From Lachnospiraceae bacterium UBA3850 (GTDB lineage: Bacteria > Bacillota > Clostridia > Lachnospirales > Lachnospiraceae), in contig DGHK01000038.1 in the NCBI GenBank assembly GCA_002392655.1, positions 1 through 30,949 on the forward strand: DNA of 30,949 nucleotides, written 5' to 3'. A model generated the notes under the pieces. It was not told where the DNA came from, ran no database searches, and saw nothing but the letters and a program-made list of their open reading frames with translations. The first letter of the stretch is position 1; each line of letters starts with the position of its first letter. Below, piece by piece: positions 24,267 through 30,949 of this stretch. The position numbers and the translations under genes were made by a program.

Positions 24267-25154
24267 ATGGCAGAAATTAATTCAAACAAACAAAAGAATA
24301 AACCTCTTCGTGAAGTTAGTATAGAGGGGTGCCCTGAAATCGGAAGGGGCGCACATGGAATAGTTTACAGACTTGCGCCGGATATGCTTGTGAAGGTTTA
24401 TAATCCGGGCATACCTATTGAATCAATAAGAAAAGAAAGGGAGCTAGCACGTTGGGCCTTTGTTAAGGGTGTACCGACCGCGATTCCTTTTGATATAGTC
24501 AGAGTGGGTGAACAGTACGGTACGGTGTTTGAACTGCTGGATGCGATTTCTTCTTCGGATTATATCGCTGAATCAGAGGATAACCTGGAGGACTTTATAA
24601 GTCGTTCAGTAGAGCTTATGAAGGAGGTTCACTCTGTTGAGGCTGAGCCGGGAGAGCTTCCTGATATGAAGCAGCAGACTATAGGCTGGCTGGAAAAGGT
24701 GAGAGGACTTCTTCCGGAGGAAAAGTTTAAAAAGCTTCAGCAGATAGTAAATGATGTGCCTGACAGACACACTATCCTGCATGCTGATTTTCATCTGAGA
24801 AATATAATGATTGCAAAGGACGGGCTGATGCTCATAGATATGGATACGCTTTGCACGGGCGATCCGATCTTCGAGCTATCCACGGTCTATGTTTCTTATC
24901 GCCAGTTCCCATCGATTGATCCTATGGCGGCTGCTATGCTTGGTATCGATGTAAAGACGGCAAATCATATCTGCGACCGTACAATGGAGCTTTATCTCGG
25001 AGAGTCAGGTACTCGGAGGATGGAAGAGACAATAAAAAAAGCGAGAATACTCGGGTGCGTCCGAATCATAGACTTTATGGACAGGCACCGAGATCATCCC
25101 GCTACAGAGATGTGCATCAATAGATGTCTACATGATCTTATTAATGATATCTAA
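24267..25154 (+). CDS. APH/choline-kinase-fold phosphotransferase of unknown substrate
   Basis: This is a kinase-fold small-molecule phosphotransferase. Visible parts are a Gly-rich loop GRGAHGIVYRL (27-37), a catalytic-lobe Lys at K43 (LVKVY), the active-site HADFHLRN (H172, D174, N179) and the metal-binding D191-x-D193 (LIDMDTL). The length is 295 aa from the ATG at 24267; a GTG at 24255 would add four residues, and AAGGG fits the ATG better. The family includes aminoglycoside, homoserine and sugar kinases. Nothing here indicates resistance, and chromosomal members in anaerobes usually have housekeeping or unknown roles. It follows the FdhD fusion by 21 bp and probably shares its transcript. 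Confidence 0.8.
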   Translation: MAEINSNKQKNKPLREVSIEGCPEIGRGAHGIVYRLAPDMLVKVYNPGIPIESIRKERELARWAFVKGVPTAIPFDIVRVGEQYGTVFELLDAISSSDYIAESEDNLEDFISRSVELMKEVHSVEAEPGELPDMKQQTIGWLEKVRGLLPEEKFKKLQQIVNDVPDRHTILHADFHLRNIMIAKDGLMLIDMDTLCTGDPIFELSTVYVSYRQFPSIDPMAAAMLGIDVKTANHICDRTMELYLGESGTRRMEETIKKARILGCVRIIDFMDRHRDHPATEMCINRCLHDLINDI

Positions 25155-25159
25155 TTTTT

Positions 25160-25237
25160 CACTTTTTGTAGTTAATATGACACAATTACATTTTAACCCG
25201 AATAGGAGATGTAGACAAGAAAAAGTGTTTTTGTTTT
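25160..25237 (+). terminator. Possible weak terminator before proC
   Basis: CACTTTTT at 25160-25167 can pair with AAAAAGTG at 25220-25227, followed by TTTTTGTTTTT. The loop is about 52 nt, so the structure is weak and only suggestive. The rest of the 147-bp spacer before proC shows no other clear element. Confidence 0.3.
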
Positions 25238-25301
25238 TATAGAATTAGAACGTTGGATATGGTAGAATAAGTAGTTGTTATTGAAAGGAGAATTTGGGGA
25301 T

Positions 25302-26096
25302 ATGAAACTCGGAATTATAGGAGCCGGAAATATGGCAAGTGCCATAATCGGCGGAATAATAAAAAAAGGAATCATTGCCGGTCAGGATATCATATGTTCA
25401 TCACCGGTTGATGCCGAAAGAGATAAGGCGGCTAAAGCATTCGGGATAAATGTAACCGCGGATAATAAAGAGGTAATAGACAGTTCAGAGATAATTCTGC
25501 TTGCGGTTAAGCCACAGGTGATTCCTGTTGTTGCAGCTGAGATAAAAGATGTGTTAAGGAATGATCAGCTTATCATATCTATCGTAGCAGGTAAGTCTAT
25601 TGCATGGTATAACGAGGCATTTGGACGTGAGCTCAAAATAATCAGAACTATGCCGAATACTCCGGCACTTGTTGGCGAGGGTATGACAGGAGTAAGTCCT
25701 GCACCATGCGTATCAGAGGAGGAGACAAAGAAGGCTCTGGAGATCCTTTCATCCTTTGGAGAGGCCGAGGTTGTTCCTGAAGCTCTGATGGACAGCGTCG
25801 TTGCAGTTTCAGGAAGCTCACCTGCTTATGTATTTATGATGATTGAGGCTATGGCCGATGGTGCGGTGAAGCTCGGAATGCCTAGAGCTAAGGCTTACAA
25901 ATTTGCTGCACAGGCAGTGCTCGGAAGTGCGAAGATGGTGCTTGAAACCGGAAAGCATCCGGGTGAGCTTAAGGATATGGTTTGCTCGCCGGCAGGAACT
26001 ACGATTGAGGCTGTAAAGGTTCTTGAACAGGAAGGCTTTAGAGCAAGTCTTATAGATGCAATGGAAGCATGCGCCGACATTTCAAGCAGGTTATAA
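25302..26096 (+). CDS. proC: ProC, pyrroline-5-carboxylate reductase
   Basis: ProC reduces 1-pyrroline-5-carboxylate to proline with NAD(P)H, the last step of proline synthesis. The 264-aa protein begins MKLGIIGAGNMASAIIGG (dinucleotide-binding loop), then has AVKPQVIPVV, RTMPNTPALVGEGMTG, and the C-terminal family signature SGSSPAYVFMMIEAMADG through CSPAGTTIEAV. The ATG at 25302 is preferred because the glycine motif starts immediately after it and AAAGGAG lies 11 bp upstream; an ATG at 25275 would add nine unlikely residues. It is cytoplasmic and appears to be a single-gene unit ended by a strong hairpin. Confidence 0.96.
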   Translation: MKLGIIGAGNMASAIIGGIIKKGIIAGQDIICSSPVDAERDKAAKAFGINVTADNKEVIDSSEIILLAVKPQVIPVVAAEIKDVLRNDQLIISIVAGKSIAWYNEAFGRELKIIRTMPNTPALVGEGMTGVSPAPCVSEEETKKALEILSSFGEAEVVPEALMDSVVAVSGSSPAYVFMMIEAMADGAVKLGMPRAKAYKFAAQAVLGSAKMVLETGKHPGELKDMVCSPAGTTIEAVKVLEQEGFRASLIDAMEACADISSRL

Positions 26097-26118
26097 AGGT
26101 ATTATTTGTGAAAGGATA

Positions 26119-26150
26119 AAGGCGTTATAAGTTAATTCTTATAACGCCTT
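26119..26150 (+). terminator. Perfect 13-bp hairpin between proC and the Zn-ribbon gene
   Basis: AAGGCGTTATAAG at 26119-26131 and CTTATAACGCCTT at 26138-26150 form a perfect stem with a six-base loop. Only ATTTAG follows, so the T tract is weak for a Rho-independent terminator. It ends 10 bp before the next ATG and may instead act on that start. Confidence 0.6.
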
Positions 26151-26160
26151 ATTTAGTGTA

Positions 26161-27402
26161 ATGGGATACAATATTTTTAATGCAAAAGAAGTTCCGGAAG
26201 CTTTTCAGCGAAAACTAAATGAATTCAGGTCATCGATTGGTGTGGCAATTGGTGAAGGAAAGAACATAACCTTTGCGGATCAGGATATTACATATGGTCT
26301 TGAGCTTCAACGCGACAGACTTGCTGAAAAGGGAATTGAGTTAGATTATGATATCTATTCAAGAGATGATGAAAATAAGTTTAATGCAATAAGCGATTGG
26401 AAGGATGCTCATTATGAGAGTACTGTGTGTGCTGATTCATGTGGAGTAAAGCGTAGTGTTAAGAAGGACGGAAAGACTAAGTATAAAGACGATAGAAAGA
26501 GTATTATTTACGAAACTATAACGGATGTGGTTGGTGGAAGTCATCCTGATGATGATTCCTTCTGTTGTCCGAACTGTGGAAATGTCTCAACTATTTCCGG
26601 GCTTCAAAGTGGGTGTTCATACTGCGGAACAAGATTTCAGATGGATGATCTGTTTCCGAAGGTTACATCCTATTATTTCCTGGATGATGCCAGTATGACG
26701 AAAAAGGATTTCAGGTCCGGATATTTTGTTTCTTATATGCTCACTGTGATTTCTTTATTTGTTATGTGTATTATCCTGAGGCTTAGTCTGCGCTATTACA
26801 TCGGATTTATTATCGGAGGCTTTGCTATAGCATATGTCGTGTATGCCTATTTTCTGTTTATGCGACTTATTGTCGGAGCAATATCATCTGCGGGAAAGAT
26901 GGGTACGGCCGGGTCCAGAATGCGATTTGAAAAAAGGATGAAAAGTATCAGTCCGGAGTTTTCCTATGAATATTTTATAAGTAAGACACAGTCGCTTATA
27001 AAAACAGCAGTTTATTCCAAAGATGAGCACGAGCTTATGTTTTATGAAGGTGAGACGCTTGATCCGAAGATGAAGGATATAATAGATCTGAATTTCGGCG
27101 GTGCTCTTGGATGTAAAAGTGTAAGCGAAGAAGGGAACTTCGTAAAGGTTGTGACAAAGGCATATTTTGATGTGCTTTATGCAACCGGGGATAAGGTATA
27201 TTTCAAGAAACAGATATTCAGTGCGACCTTAAGAAGGAGAACTGACATACCGGTAGACTTTAATTTTTCAATGACAAAAATAGCCTGCCCTTCCTGTGGC
27301 GCGAGCTTTGATGCTACAAAAACCAGAAGGTGCCCTTACTGCGAGAATGAGTATCATATAAGCACAGACGATTGGACACTTGTGGAGCTTAAATATTATT
27401 AG
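26161..27402 (+). CDS. Zn-ribbon membrane protein with a Tim44-like C-terminal region
   Basis: The 413-aa protein has an N-terminal soluble part with two Zn-binding cysteine pairs (C136/C139 and C152/C155 around CPNCG and CSYCG), two membrane helices at about 189-207 and 212-237, and a soluble domain at about 262-365 that resembles Tim44-like/NTF2-fold domains. A final zinc ribbon follows (C376/C379 and C391/C394, CPSCG and CPYC). Proteins with this layout are often labelled zinc-ribbon transport proteins; the actual function is unknown. No Shine-Dalgarno sequence is visible before the ATG at 26161, and no in-frame start upstream avoids the stop at 26128, so the start is the best available rather than certain. 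Confidence 0.72.
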   Translation: MGYNIFNAKEVPEAFQRKLNEFRSSIGVAIGEGKNITFADQDITYGLELQRDRLAEKGIELDYDIYSRDDENKFNAISDWKDAHYESTVCADSCGVKRSVKKDGKTKYKDDRKSIIYETITDVVGGSHPDDDSFCCPNCGNVSTISGLQSGCSYCGTRFQMDDLFPKVTSYYFLDDASMTKKDFRSGYFVSYMLTVISLFVMCIILRLSLRYYIGFIIGGFAIAYVVYAYFLFMRLIVGAISSAGKMGTAGSRMRFEKRMKSISPEFSYEYFISKTQSLIKTAVYSKDEHELMFYEGETLDPKMKDIIDLNFGGALGCKSVSEEGNFVKVVTKAYFDVLYATGDKVYFKKQIFSATLRRRTDIPVDFNFSMTKIACPSCGASFDATKTRRCPYCENEYHISTDDWTLVELKYY

Positions 27403-27492
27403 AGAATCGTTGGAAGACTATAGAGAGATTATATAAGATATTTGACGGCTATTGGGTAGGAGCTGACGGAGCATCTAAATAAGACGAAAAGT

Positions 27493-28056
27493 TTATTTTT
27501 TAAGCTTGTTTTCCAAAAAACGTGACAGTTTACTGCTGCCATCTGTTGTAGCGGCTTTACCATTTTCACTCATATAAGCTCTAAGCGTATTCCAATTAAT
27601 ATATACATCATCTGTGACTGAAATCGTCTTGGTATTGTAGTGAAGAATTATCTTGTTATAGTTTCTGCTCCCGTATTTGCTATACGTGGATAGGTTTGTT
27701 ATTACCTCGCATTGGGAGATATTGCTTAGTGCAATATCTTCCGTAAAAATAAACCATTTTTTGATGGTAATCAGTTTTCCCTGCACAATGATCTTCTTTC
27801 CTACTGACTCCAAAAATATAAAAAGGAAAATAAGAGATAATAGTACTAAGAAGAATACGAACATATAAACCATGCCGACATTGCCGCTTTTATATATACT
27901 AAATAAAAGCTTCTTTGCAAACAAAACGACTAATAGAGGAAATATAATAAATATAGCGAGTAGAATAGCCTTTGTTTTGTTGTATTCTACTGTGAAGGAA
28001 GAGCTGGTGGGTGACCTGTAAGGTTCGTCCTGTGCGTCGTAGTAATAATCATTCAT
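27493..28056 (-). CDS. Two-TM membrane protein with a PH-like C-terminal domain
   Basis: The function is not known. On the minus strand the ATG at 28056 has an excellent AAAAAGGAGAAC ribosome site, giving 187 aa; a longer frame to 28119 adds a basic, unsupported segment. After a Tyr/Asp-rich N-terminus come two membrane helices (about 29-47 and 61-83) and a beta-rich region beginning GKKIIVQGKLITIKKW and ending SVTDDVYINWNTLRAYM. This resembles small bacterial PH-like (DUF6560-type) domains. It is convergent with the Zn-ribbon gene; the 90 bp between them hold only a weak AT-only stem overlapping its stop. Confidence 0.7.
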   Translation of the reverse strand: MNDYYYDAQDEPYRSPTSSSFTVEYNKTKAILLAIFIIFPLLVVLFAKKLLFSIYKSGNVGMVYMFVFFLVLLSLIFLFIFLESVGKKIIVQGKLITIKKWFIFTEDIALSNISQCEVITNLSTYSKYGSRNYNKIILHYNTKTISVTDDVYINWNTLRAYMSENGKAATTDGSSKLSRFLENKLKK

Positions 28057-28151
28057 ATTGATTGTTCTCCTTTTTATCCTTCGTTTTATTCTTCTGACTT
28101 TTTGCCCTTCGTGATGCATTTTAACATATTGAGAGTATATATAGAAGATGA

Positions 28152-28251
28152 TAGTATTGAAGATGCTAGTATAACAGATGCCTATATTGCATATGCTAGT
28201 ATTGAAGATGCTAGTATAACAGATGCTTATATTGCATATGCTAGTATTGCA
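28152..28251 (+). repeat. 45-bp tandem repeat built from 15-bp monomers
   Basis: Unit 1 (28152-28196) and unit 2 (28197-28241) differ at a single base (GCC against GCT), and a third copy starts at 28242 and decays after eight bases. Each 45-bp unit contains three related 15-bp monomers. In one frame they read as pentads ASIED, ASITD, AYIAY twice over, like pentapeptide repeats. Confidence 0.9.
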
Positions 28252-28263
28252 GTGAGATTAAAA

Positions 28264-28444
28264 AGCAATAATTTTAAGGGTTTTCTTCAAAATTATGGCC
28301 TTTTTTGCTTGATTTGTGTCTGATTTGCAATATTTCGAAACGTCAAAGCAATAATTATGAGATTTTTCTCCGAAATTATGGCCTTTTTTGTCCTAGTCTC
28401 CTGATTCAGGCCATAATTTTAGGGCTTTTTGTAATAATTATGGC
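28264..28444. repeat. 44-bp dispersed repeat with inverted AATTATGGC/GCCATAATT motifs
   Basis: Two direct copies of 44 bp, 28264-28307 and 28347-28390, match at 38 of 44 positions and both end ATTATGGCCTTTTTTG. AAATTATGGCC at 28373-28383 is an exact inverted match to 28409-28419, and GCCATAATT at 28410-28418 pairs with AATTATGGC at 28436-28444. The arms can form alternative hairpins with T runs. Confidence 0.8.
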
Positions 28445-28618
28445 TTTTACCCAAAAACTAAAAATATCGGGACTAAGTACATGGTAGTGTTCCAGTTTTT
28501 TGAGCCATAGTTAATCCGACCAATACAACTAATACTACCAATACACTGGCTTATGTTGGGTAGCTTAATGCTTTAGCTGTATTGGCATTTATGATGATAG
28601 TATGAAAAACGGAAGTAA

Positions 28619-29641
28619 ATGAAAATGAATAATAAAGTAAAAAAAAAAGCAGAGAATAAAGTAGAAAATAAAGCAGAGAATAAAGCAGAGAATAAAGTAG
28701 AAAATAAAGCAGAATTGAAAGAAGAGTTTATTGTTCTTGACGAATCATATCTGGATGAGATGGCGGAGCTATATAAAACTTCGTTTGCCGGAGAACCTTG
28801 GAACGATGACTGGAGTGACGGAGAACAATTATATGAATATGTGAAGGAGATTTCAAGTGCATACCACTGTCTCAATTTTGGACTGAAAATAGATGGAAAG
28901 CTCGTGGCGATGTCTCTTGGAATGATCAGGCATTGGTGGGAGGGTACCAACTATAATATCGAGGAACTATGTGTATCTCCCAAGCTTCAAGGGAGAGGAA
29001 TAGGTAGTCGATTCATGGAAATGATAGAGAAGGATATTCAGACCAGGGGTGCAGTCGGAATCTTTCTTCAGACCGATAATGATAAACCTGCATATCGCTT
29101 CTATCACAAGATAGGTTTTAATGATCTTGGAGCGCATGTGAGTCTATATAAAAGTCTTCCTGTAAAAATTGTGATGGCAACAGAAGAGGATAGAGAAGAA
29201 CTTATGGCTTTATATAAGATGCAGGTTGGTAAAGAGTTCTGTCCATGGACTGAGGACTATCCAAGTGACGAAACAATAGATTTTGATCTATCCAGAGATG
29301 CACTCTTCGTGATGAAAGAGGATGGCAAAATAATTGCTTCTGTCTCTATCGAAGAGGATGAAGAAGTTGATAAACTGGAGTGTTGGAATCCGGAACTTGC
29401 GCCGGCTGGAGAGCTTGCCAGACTTGCTGTTCTACCGGAGAAACAAGGGCAAGGTATAGCTAGACAAATGCTCAGGTTTGGAATGAATACACTTAAGAAA
29501 CAAGGCTGCAAAAGTATACATTTTCTTGTAAATAAGTATAACGAGAAAGCGATTCGTTCTTATGCACAGTTCGGCTTTAATATAGTCGGAGAATGTCACC
29601 TGTTTGAACAGGATTTCCTGTGTTATGAAAAAGTGCTGTAA
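28619..29641 (+). CDS. Tandem GNAT acetyltransferase (two GNAT domains) with a repeat N-terminus
   Basis: The 340-aa protein carries a low-complexity tail (AENK/VENK units, residues 11-32), a first GNAT domain (about 37-185) and a second GNAT domain (about 190-340). The first has the acetyl-CoA loop LQGRGIGSRFM after IEELCVSP and resembles AAC(6')-type acetyltransferases. The second has ARLAVLPEKQGQGIARQML and ends in NEKAIRSYAQFGF. Both loops match the Q/RxxGxG/A motif, so both could bind acetyl-CoA. Substrates are unknown; an antibiotic-resistance role should not be assumed. ATG codons at 28619 and 28625 both follow GGAAG; spacing favours the second, a two-residue difference. Confidence 0.85.
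   Translation: MKMNNKVKKKAENKVENKAENKAENKVENKAELKEEFIVLDESYLDEMAELYKTSFAGEPWNDDWSDGEQLYEYVKEISSAYHCLNFGLKIDGKLVAMSLGMIRHWWEGTNYNIEELCVSPKLQGRGIGSRFMEMIEKDIQTRGAVGIFLQTDNDKPAYRFYHKIGFNDLGAHVSLYKSLPVKIVMATEEDREELMALYKMQVGKEFCPWTEDYPSDETIDFDLSRDALFVMKEDGKIIASVSIEEDEEVDKLECWNPELAPAGELARLAVLPEKQGQGIARQMLRFGMNTLKKQGCKSIHFLVNKYNEKAIRSYAQFGFNIVGECHLFEQDFLCYEKVL
28649..28714 (+). repeat. In-frame 12-bp repeat, five units plus part
   Basis: Units start at 28649, 28661, 28673, 28685 and 28697, alternating GCAGAGAATAAA and GTAGAAAATAAA in the order A-V-A-A-V, then a partial A. The A-V-A triplet of 36 bp is itself repeated. It encodes AENK/VENK. Confidence 0.9.
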
Positions 29642-29656
29642 GAAAAAGTATTGTAA
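29627..29656 (+). repeat. 15-bp tandem duplication spanning the GNAT stop codon
   Basis: GAAAAAGTGCTGTAA at 29627-29641 is followed directly by GAAAAAGTATTGTAA at 29642-29656 (13 of 15 identical). The first copy ends in the stop codon of the tandem GNAT gene; the second repeats it in the same frame. Confidence 0.85.
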
Positions 29657-29691
29657 GTAAGAGAGTTTAGTGATTATAAGGAGTTAAAACG

Positions 29692-30117
29692 ATGATTATT
29701 ATCGCCATTATTGTAGGATTATTATTAGGGATTTTCCACGTATTACTATTCGCTGTTATAATTAAAGATATAAAAAGTATGATTCTATGTACCAAAGTAG
29801 TTGATGCTACGGTAAAGACAGTACAACAGGAACTCAAAGAATATGAAGATTCTCAAACAGGTAAAACAAAATATGAATATAGTTATACAGTTCATTTTGT
29901 ATATGAGCATGATGGTCAAACTTATGAGTCGTCTAAGAATTATTCCAAGAAATGCAGATATTTTAGAGGTCAGGAAACTAGCATAAAAATTAATCCTCAT
30001 AATCCAGAGGAGATTTGGACAAAAGGCGAACTGAAAGAGCTTTTAACTGTATCTTTATTAATACCAATTTTTGTGATTATAGATTGTTTTTATATAATGT
30101 GTGTTTTTAATATGTAG
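29692..30117 (+). CDS. DUF3592-like two-TM protein
   Basis: The 141-aa protein has an N-terminal membrane helix (about 2-28), a beta-rich extracytoplasmic region (about 35-110) and a C-terminal helix (about 117-138). The middle contains YTVHFVYEHDGQTYES and ends with IKINPHNPEEIW, the pattern of DUF3592 proteins (strand, then a Asn-Pro turn before the second helix). The function is unknown. AAGGAG lies 9 bp before the ATG. It is AT-richer than the upstream metabolic genes, and it is flanked by two acetyltransferase genes. Confidence 0.72.
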   Translation: MIIIAIIVGLLLGIFHVLLFAVIIKDIKSMILCTKVVDATVKTVQQELKEYEDSQTGKTKYEYSYTVHFVYEHDGQTYESSKNYSKKCRYFRGQETSIKINPHNPEEIWTKGELKELLTVSLLIPIFVIIDCFYIMCVFNM

Positions 30118-30151
30118 TGTATATGATGAGAGCTAGATGGGAGTGTAAAGC

Positions 30152-30679
30152 ATGTCGTTTTTAAAAAAAATGTTTAATACGGATAAAGAAGAAGGAAAAA
30201 TGATTATCAGAAAATATTTAGATCGGGATTTGTCGGAAATTATCAGGATTTGGAACGAAGTTGTAGAGGAAGGCGTTGCTTTTCCGCAGGAAGAATTGTT
30301 GGACTCAGAAAGCGGAGCAGAATTCTTTGAATCACAGAGTTTTACAGGAGTTGCAGAAGAGGATGGTAAAGTTTTTGGACTCTATATCTTACATCCAAAT
30401 AATGTTGGTAGATGCGGGCATATCTGTAATGCAAGTTATGCGGTTTCATCAGATGCCCGAGGTAGACATATTGGGGAACAATTAGTTCTGGATTGTTTGA
30501 AGAAGGGTAAAGAACTCGGATTTCGAGTGCTTCAGTTTAATGCGGTTGTTGAAAGTAATATTCATGCCAGACATCTATATGAACGCTTGGGATTTACTCA
30601 GCTTGGAACTATTCCCGGTGGCTTTCGTATGAAAGACGGACATTATGAGAACATTTGTCCGTATTACCATGAACTGTAG
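30152..30679 (+). CDS. GNAT-family N-acetyltransferase
   Basis: This is a single GNAT domain. Features are MIIRKYLDRDLSEIIRIWNE at the start of the domain, FTGVAEEDGKVFGLYIL, the acetyl-CoA loop RGRHIGEQLV in ASYAVSSDARG context, and the C-terminal NIHARHLYERLGFTQLGTIPG. It resembles the phosphinothricin/toxin-type acetyltransferase branch, but its substrate is unknown. There are two possible starts: ATG at 30152 behind TGGGAG (175 aa, chosen) and ATG at 30200 behind GAAGGA (159 aa), which would begin exactly at the domain. Confidence 0.82.
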   Translation: MSFLKKMFNTDKEEGKMIIRKYLDRDLSEIIRIWNEVVEEGVAFPQEELLDSESGAEFFESQSFTGVAEEDGKVFGLYILHPNNVGRCGHICNASYAVSSDARGRHIGEQLVLDCLKKGKELGFRVLQFNAVVESNIHARHLYERLGFTQLGTIPGGFRMKDGHYENICPYYHEL

Positions 30680-30717
30680 ATCGTTTGTCTATAGCAAGCC
30701 TTTTGGCTTAATAACTA

Positions 30718-30760
30718 GCCGCACACTTGTGACTTTAGTCGTGAGTTAGGCGGCATTTTT
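30718..30760 (+). terminator. Hairpin with T run at the IS end
   Basis: GCCGC at 30718-30722 pairs with GCGGC at 30750-30754, and the tip closes as GACT-TT-AGTC; the middle pairs imperfectly. ATTTTT follows. It may be the transposase recognition hairpin, a terminator shielding the transposase from readthrough, or both. Confidence 0.5.
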
Positions 30761-30761
30761 C

Positions 30762-30790
30762 TTGTAAAAAGTATAATCATATGGTATAAT
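30762..30790 (+). promoter_or_regulatory. Candidate tnpA promoter
   Basis: TTGTAA at 30762-30767 and TATAAT at 30785-30790 are separated by 17 bp. The predicted start point falls at about 30797, the A of the tnpA ATG, so the transcript would be nearly leaderless. No ribosome site is visible. Confidence 0.5.
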
Positions 30791-30796
30791 TAAAAC

Positions 30797-30949
30797 ATGG
30801 ATAAAACAGTGTATTTCTCAATGCCTAAAGATGTTACGCATGGTCGAGGATATATATACTCTTTGCAGTATCATATCGTATGGGTTACAAAGTATAGAAA
30901 ACCCATATTTGTAGGTGAAATAGGGAAGGATGTCAGAAATTATCTTCTT
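30797..30949 (+). CDS. tnpA: IS200/IS605 TnpA Y1 transposase, 5' fragment (51 codons)
   Basis: The first 51 residues contain HGRGYIYSLQYHIVWVTKYR followed by KPIF, the characteristic N-terminus of the small HUH (Y1) transposases that move single-stranded DNA. The catalytic HUH pair and Tyr lie beyond the window. The frame is open to the last base. No Shine-Dalgarno sequence precedes the ATG. It is downstream of a GNAT gene in the same direction. Confidence 0.88.
   Translation, partial: MDKTVYFSMPKDVTHGRGYIYSLQYHIVWVTKYRKPIFVGEIGKDVRNYLL

Larger units (their letters stand above)
28057..28618. other. 562-bp gene-poor, repeat-rich, AT-rich region
   Basis: No convincing gene is seen. The region holds the 45-bp higher-order repeat (28152 onwards), the 44-bp AATTATGGC repeat element (28264-28444) and a few short dyads, including CCAATACA at 28538 and TGTATTGG at 28578. 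A 73-codon frame starting with TTG at 28102 runs through the repeats but has no ribosome site. Confidence 0.7.
30696..30949 (+). mobile_element. Left end of an IS200/IS605-family element, cut by the window edge
   Basis: A TnpA reading frame begins at 30797 and runs off the window. Upstream are two hairpins: AAGCC-TTTT-GGCTT at 30696-30709 and the larger stem at 30718-30754. Subterminal hairpins are the recognition structures of this family. The exact left boundary cannot be fixed without the other end or an empty site. Confidence 0.65.

Noticed and set aside
24267..25154. Aminoglycoside resistance gene
   Set aside because: Only the general kinase-fold motifs are present; gene context and conservation give no sign of resistance.
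27403..27492. Bidirectional terminator between the two convergent genes
   Set aside because: Only a 6-bp AT-only stem could be drawn, too weak to support.
28102..28323. 73-codon frame through the 45-bp repeats as a gene
   Set aside because: It starts with TTG, has no ribosome site and runs into the dispersed repeat element; reported as a repeat only.
28264..28444. CRISPR array
   Set aside because: Only two imperfect direct copies with a single 39-bp gap, inverted copies as well, and no cas genes.
28573..28950. Minus-strand frame with repeated Phe-Ser-Ala/Thr-Leu
   Set aside because: It is the reverse reading of the AENK/VENK coding repeat in the GNAT gene, not an independent repeat protein.

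Overview
The window looks like chromosomal DNA of a strictly anaerobic, low-to-moderate GC Firmicute, most likely a gut Lachnospiraceae (inference). The grounds are strong AAGGAG-type ribosome sites, oxygen-sensitive enzymes (Cys-type formate dehydrogenase, HypD/HypE, a radical-SAM biotin synthase of unusual type), FIST/EAL and LacI-sensor signalling proteins of the kind common in that family, and many small Zn-ribbon and membrane proteins. Nearly all genes are on the + strand; only a LysR regulator and one small membrane protein are on the - strand.

Layout. (1) 1-5761: the C-terminal part of a nitrogenase component-1-like protein, then hypF-hypC-hypD-hypE, which make and install the Fe(CN)2CO group of [NiFe] hydrogenases. 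hypA, hypB and hydrogenase subunits are not in the window. (2) 5803-10504: promoter, a 61-aa Ala-rich anchored protein, a FIST / degenerate GGDEF / EAL phosphodiesterase, and a LacI-type sensor protein without a DNA-binding domain. (3) 10501-14722: a LysR regulator divergent from metE-metF. (4) 14752-21070: a long U-tailed hairpin, then a formate dehydrogenase block: a NuoF-Fe/S + GltD-like electron-transfer fusion, the catalytic subunit, an ECF-type S component, a small lipoprotein-like protein and mobA. (5) 21101-26096: bioB, a six-TM protein, a HAD-nucleotidase + FdhD fusion, an APH-fold kinase and proC. (6) 26161-30949: a Zn-ribbon membrane protein, a PH-like membrane protein, a repeat-rich gene-poor stretch (28057-28618), a tandem GNAT protein, a DUF3592-like protein, a second GNAT, and the left end of an IS200/IS605 element cut by the window edge.

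How the genes fit together. Formate dehydrogenase, its accessory FdhD, MobA and the NuoF/GltD-like protein form one functional unit for reversible formate/CO2 conversion with a bis-guanylate Mo or W cofactor. MetF and MetE carry one-carbon units on to methionine. The hyp genes imply that a [NiFe] hydrogenase, or another target needing Fe(CN)2CO, is encoded elsewhere.

The least ordinary items are the HAD-FdhD fusion, a BioB without the usual third ligand of the [2Fe-2S] cluster, the ECF-S/lipoprotein pair inside a molybdenum-enzyme operon, the nitrogenase-like gene beside hyp genes, and a recurrent pattern of short tandem duplications (12, 15, 24 and 45 bp) inside coding sequences and across stop codons.
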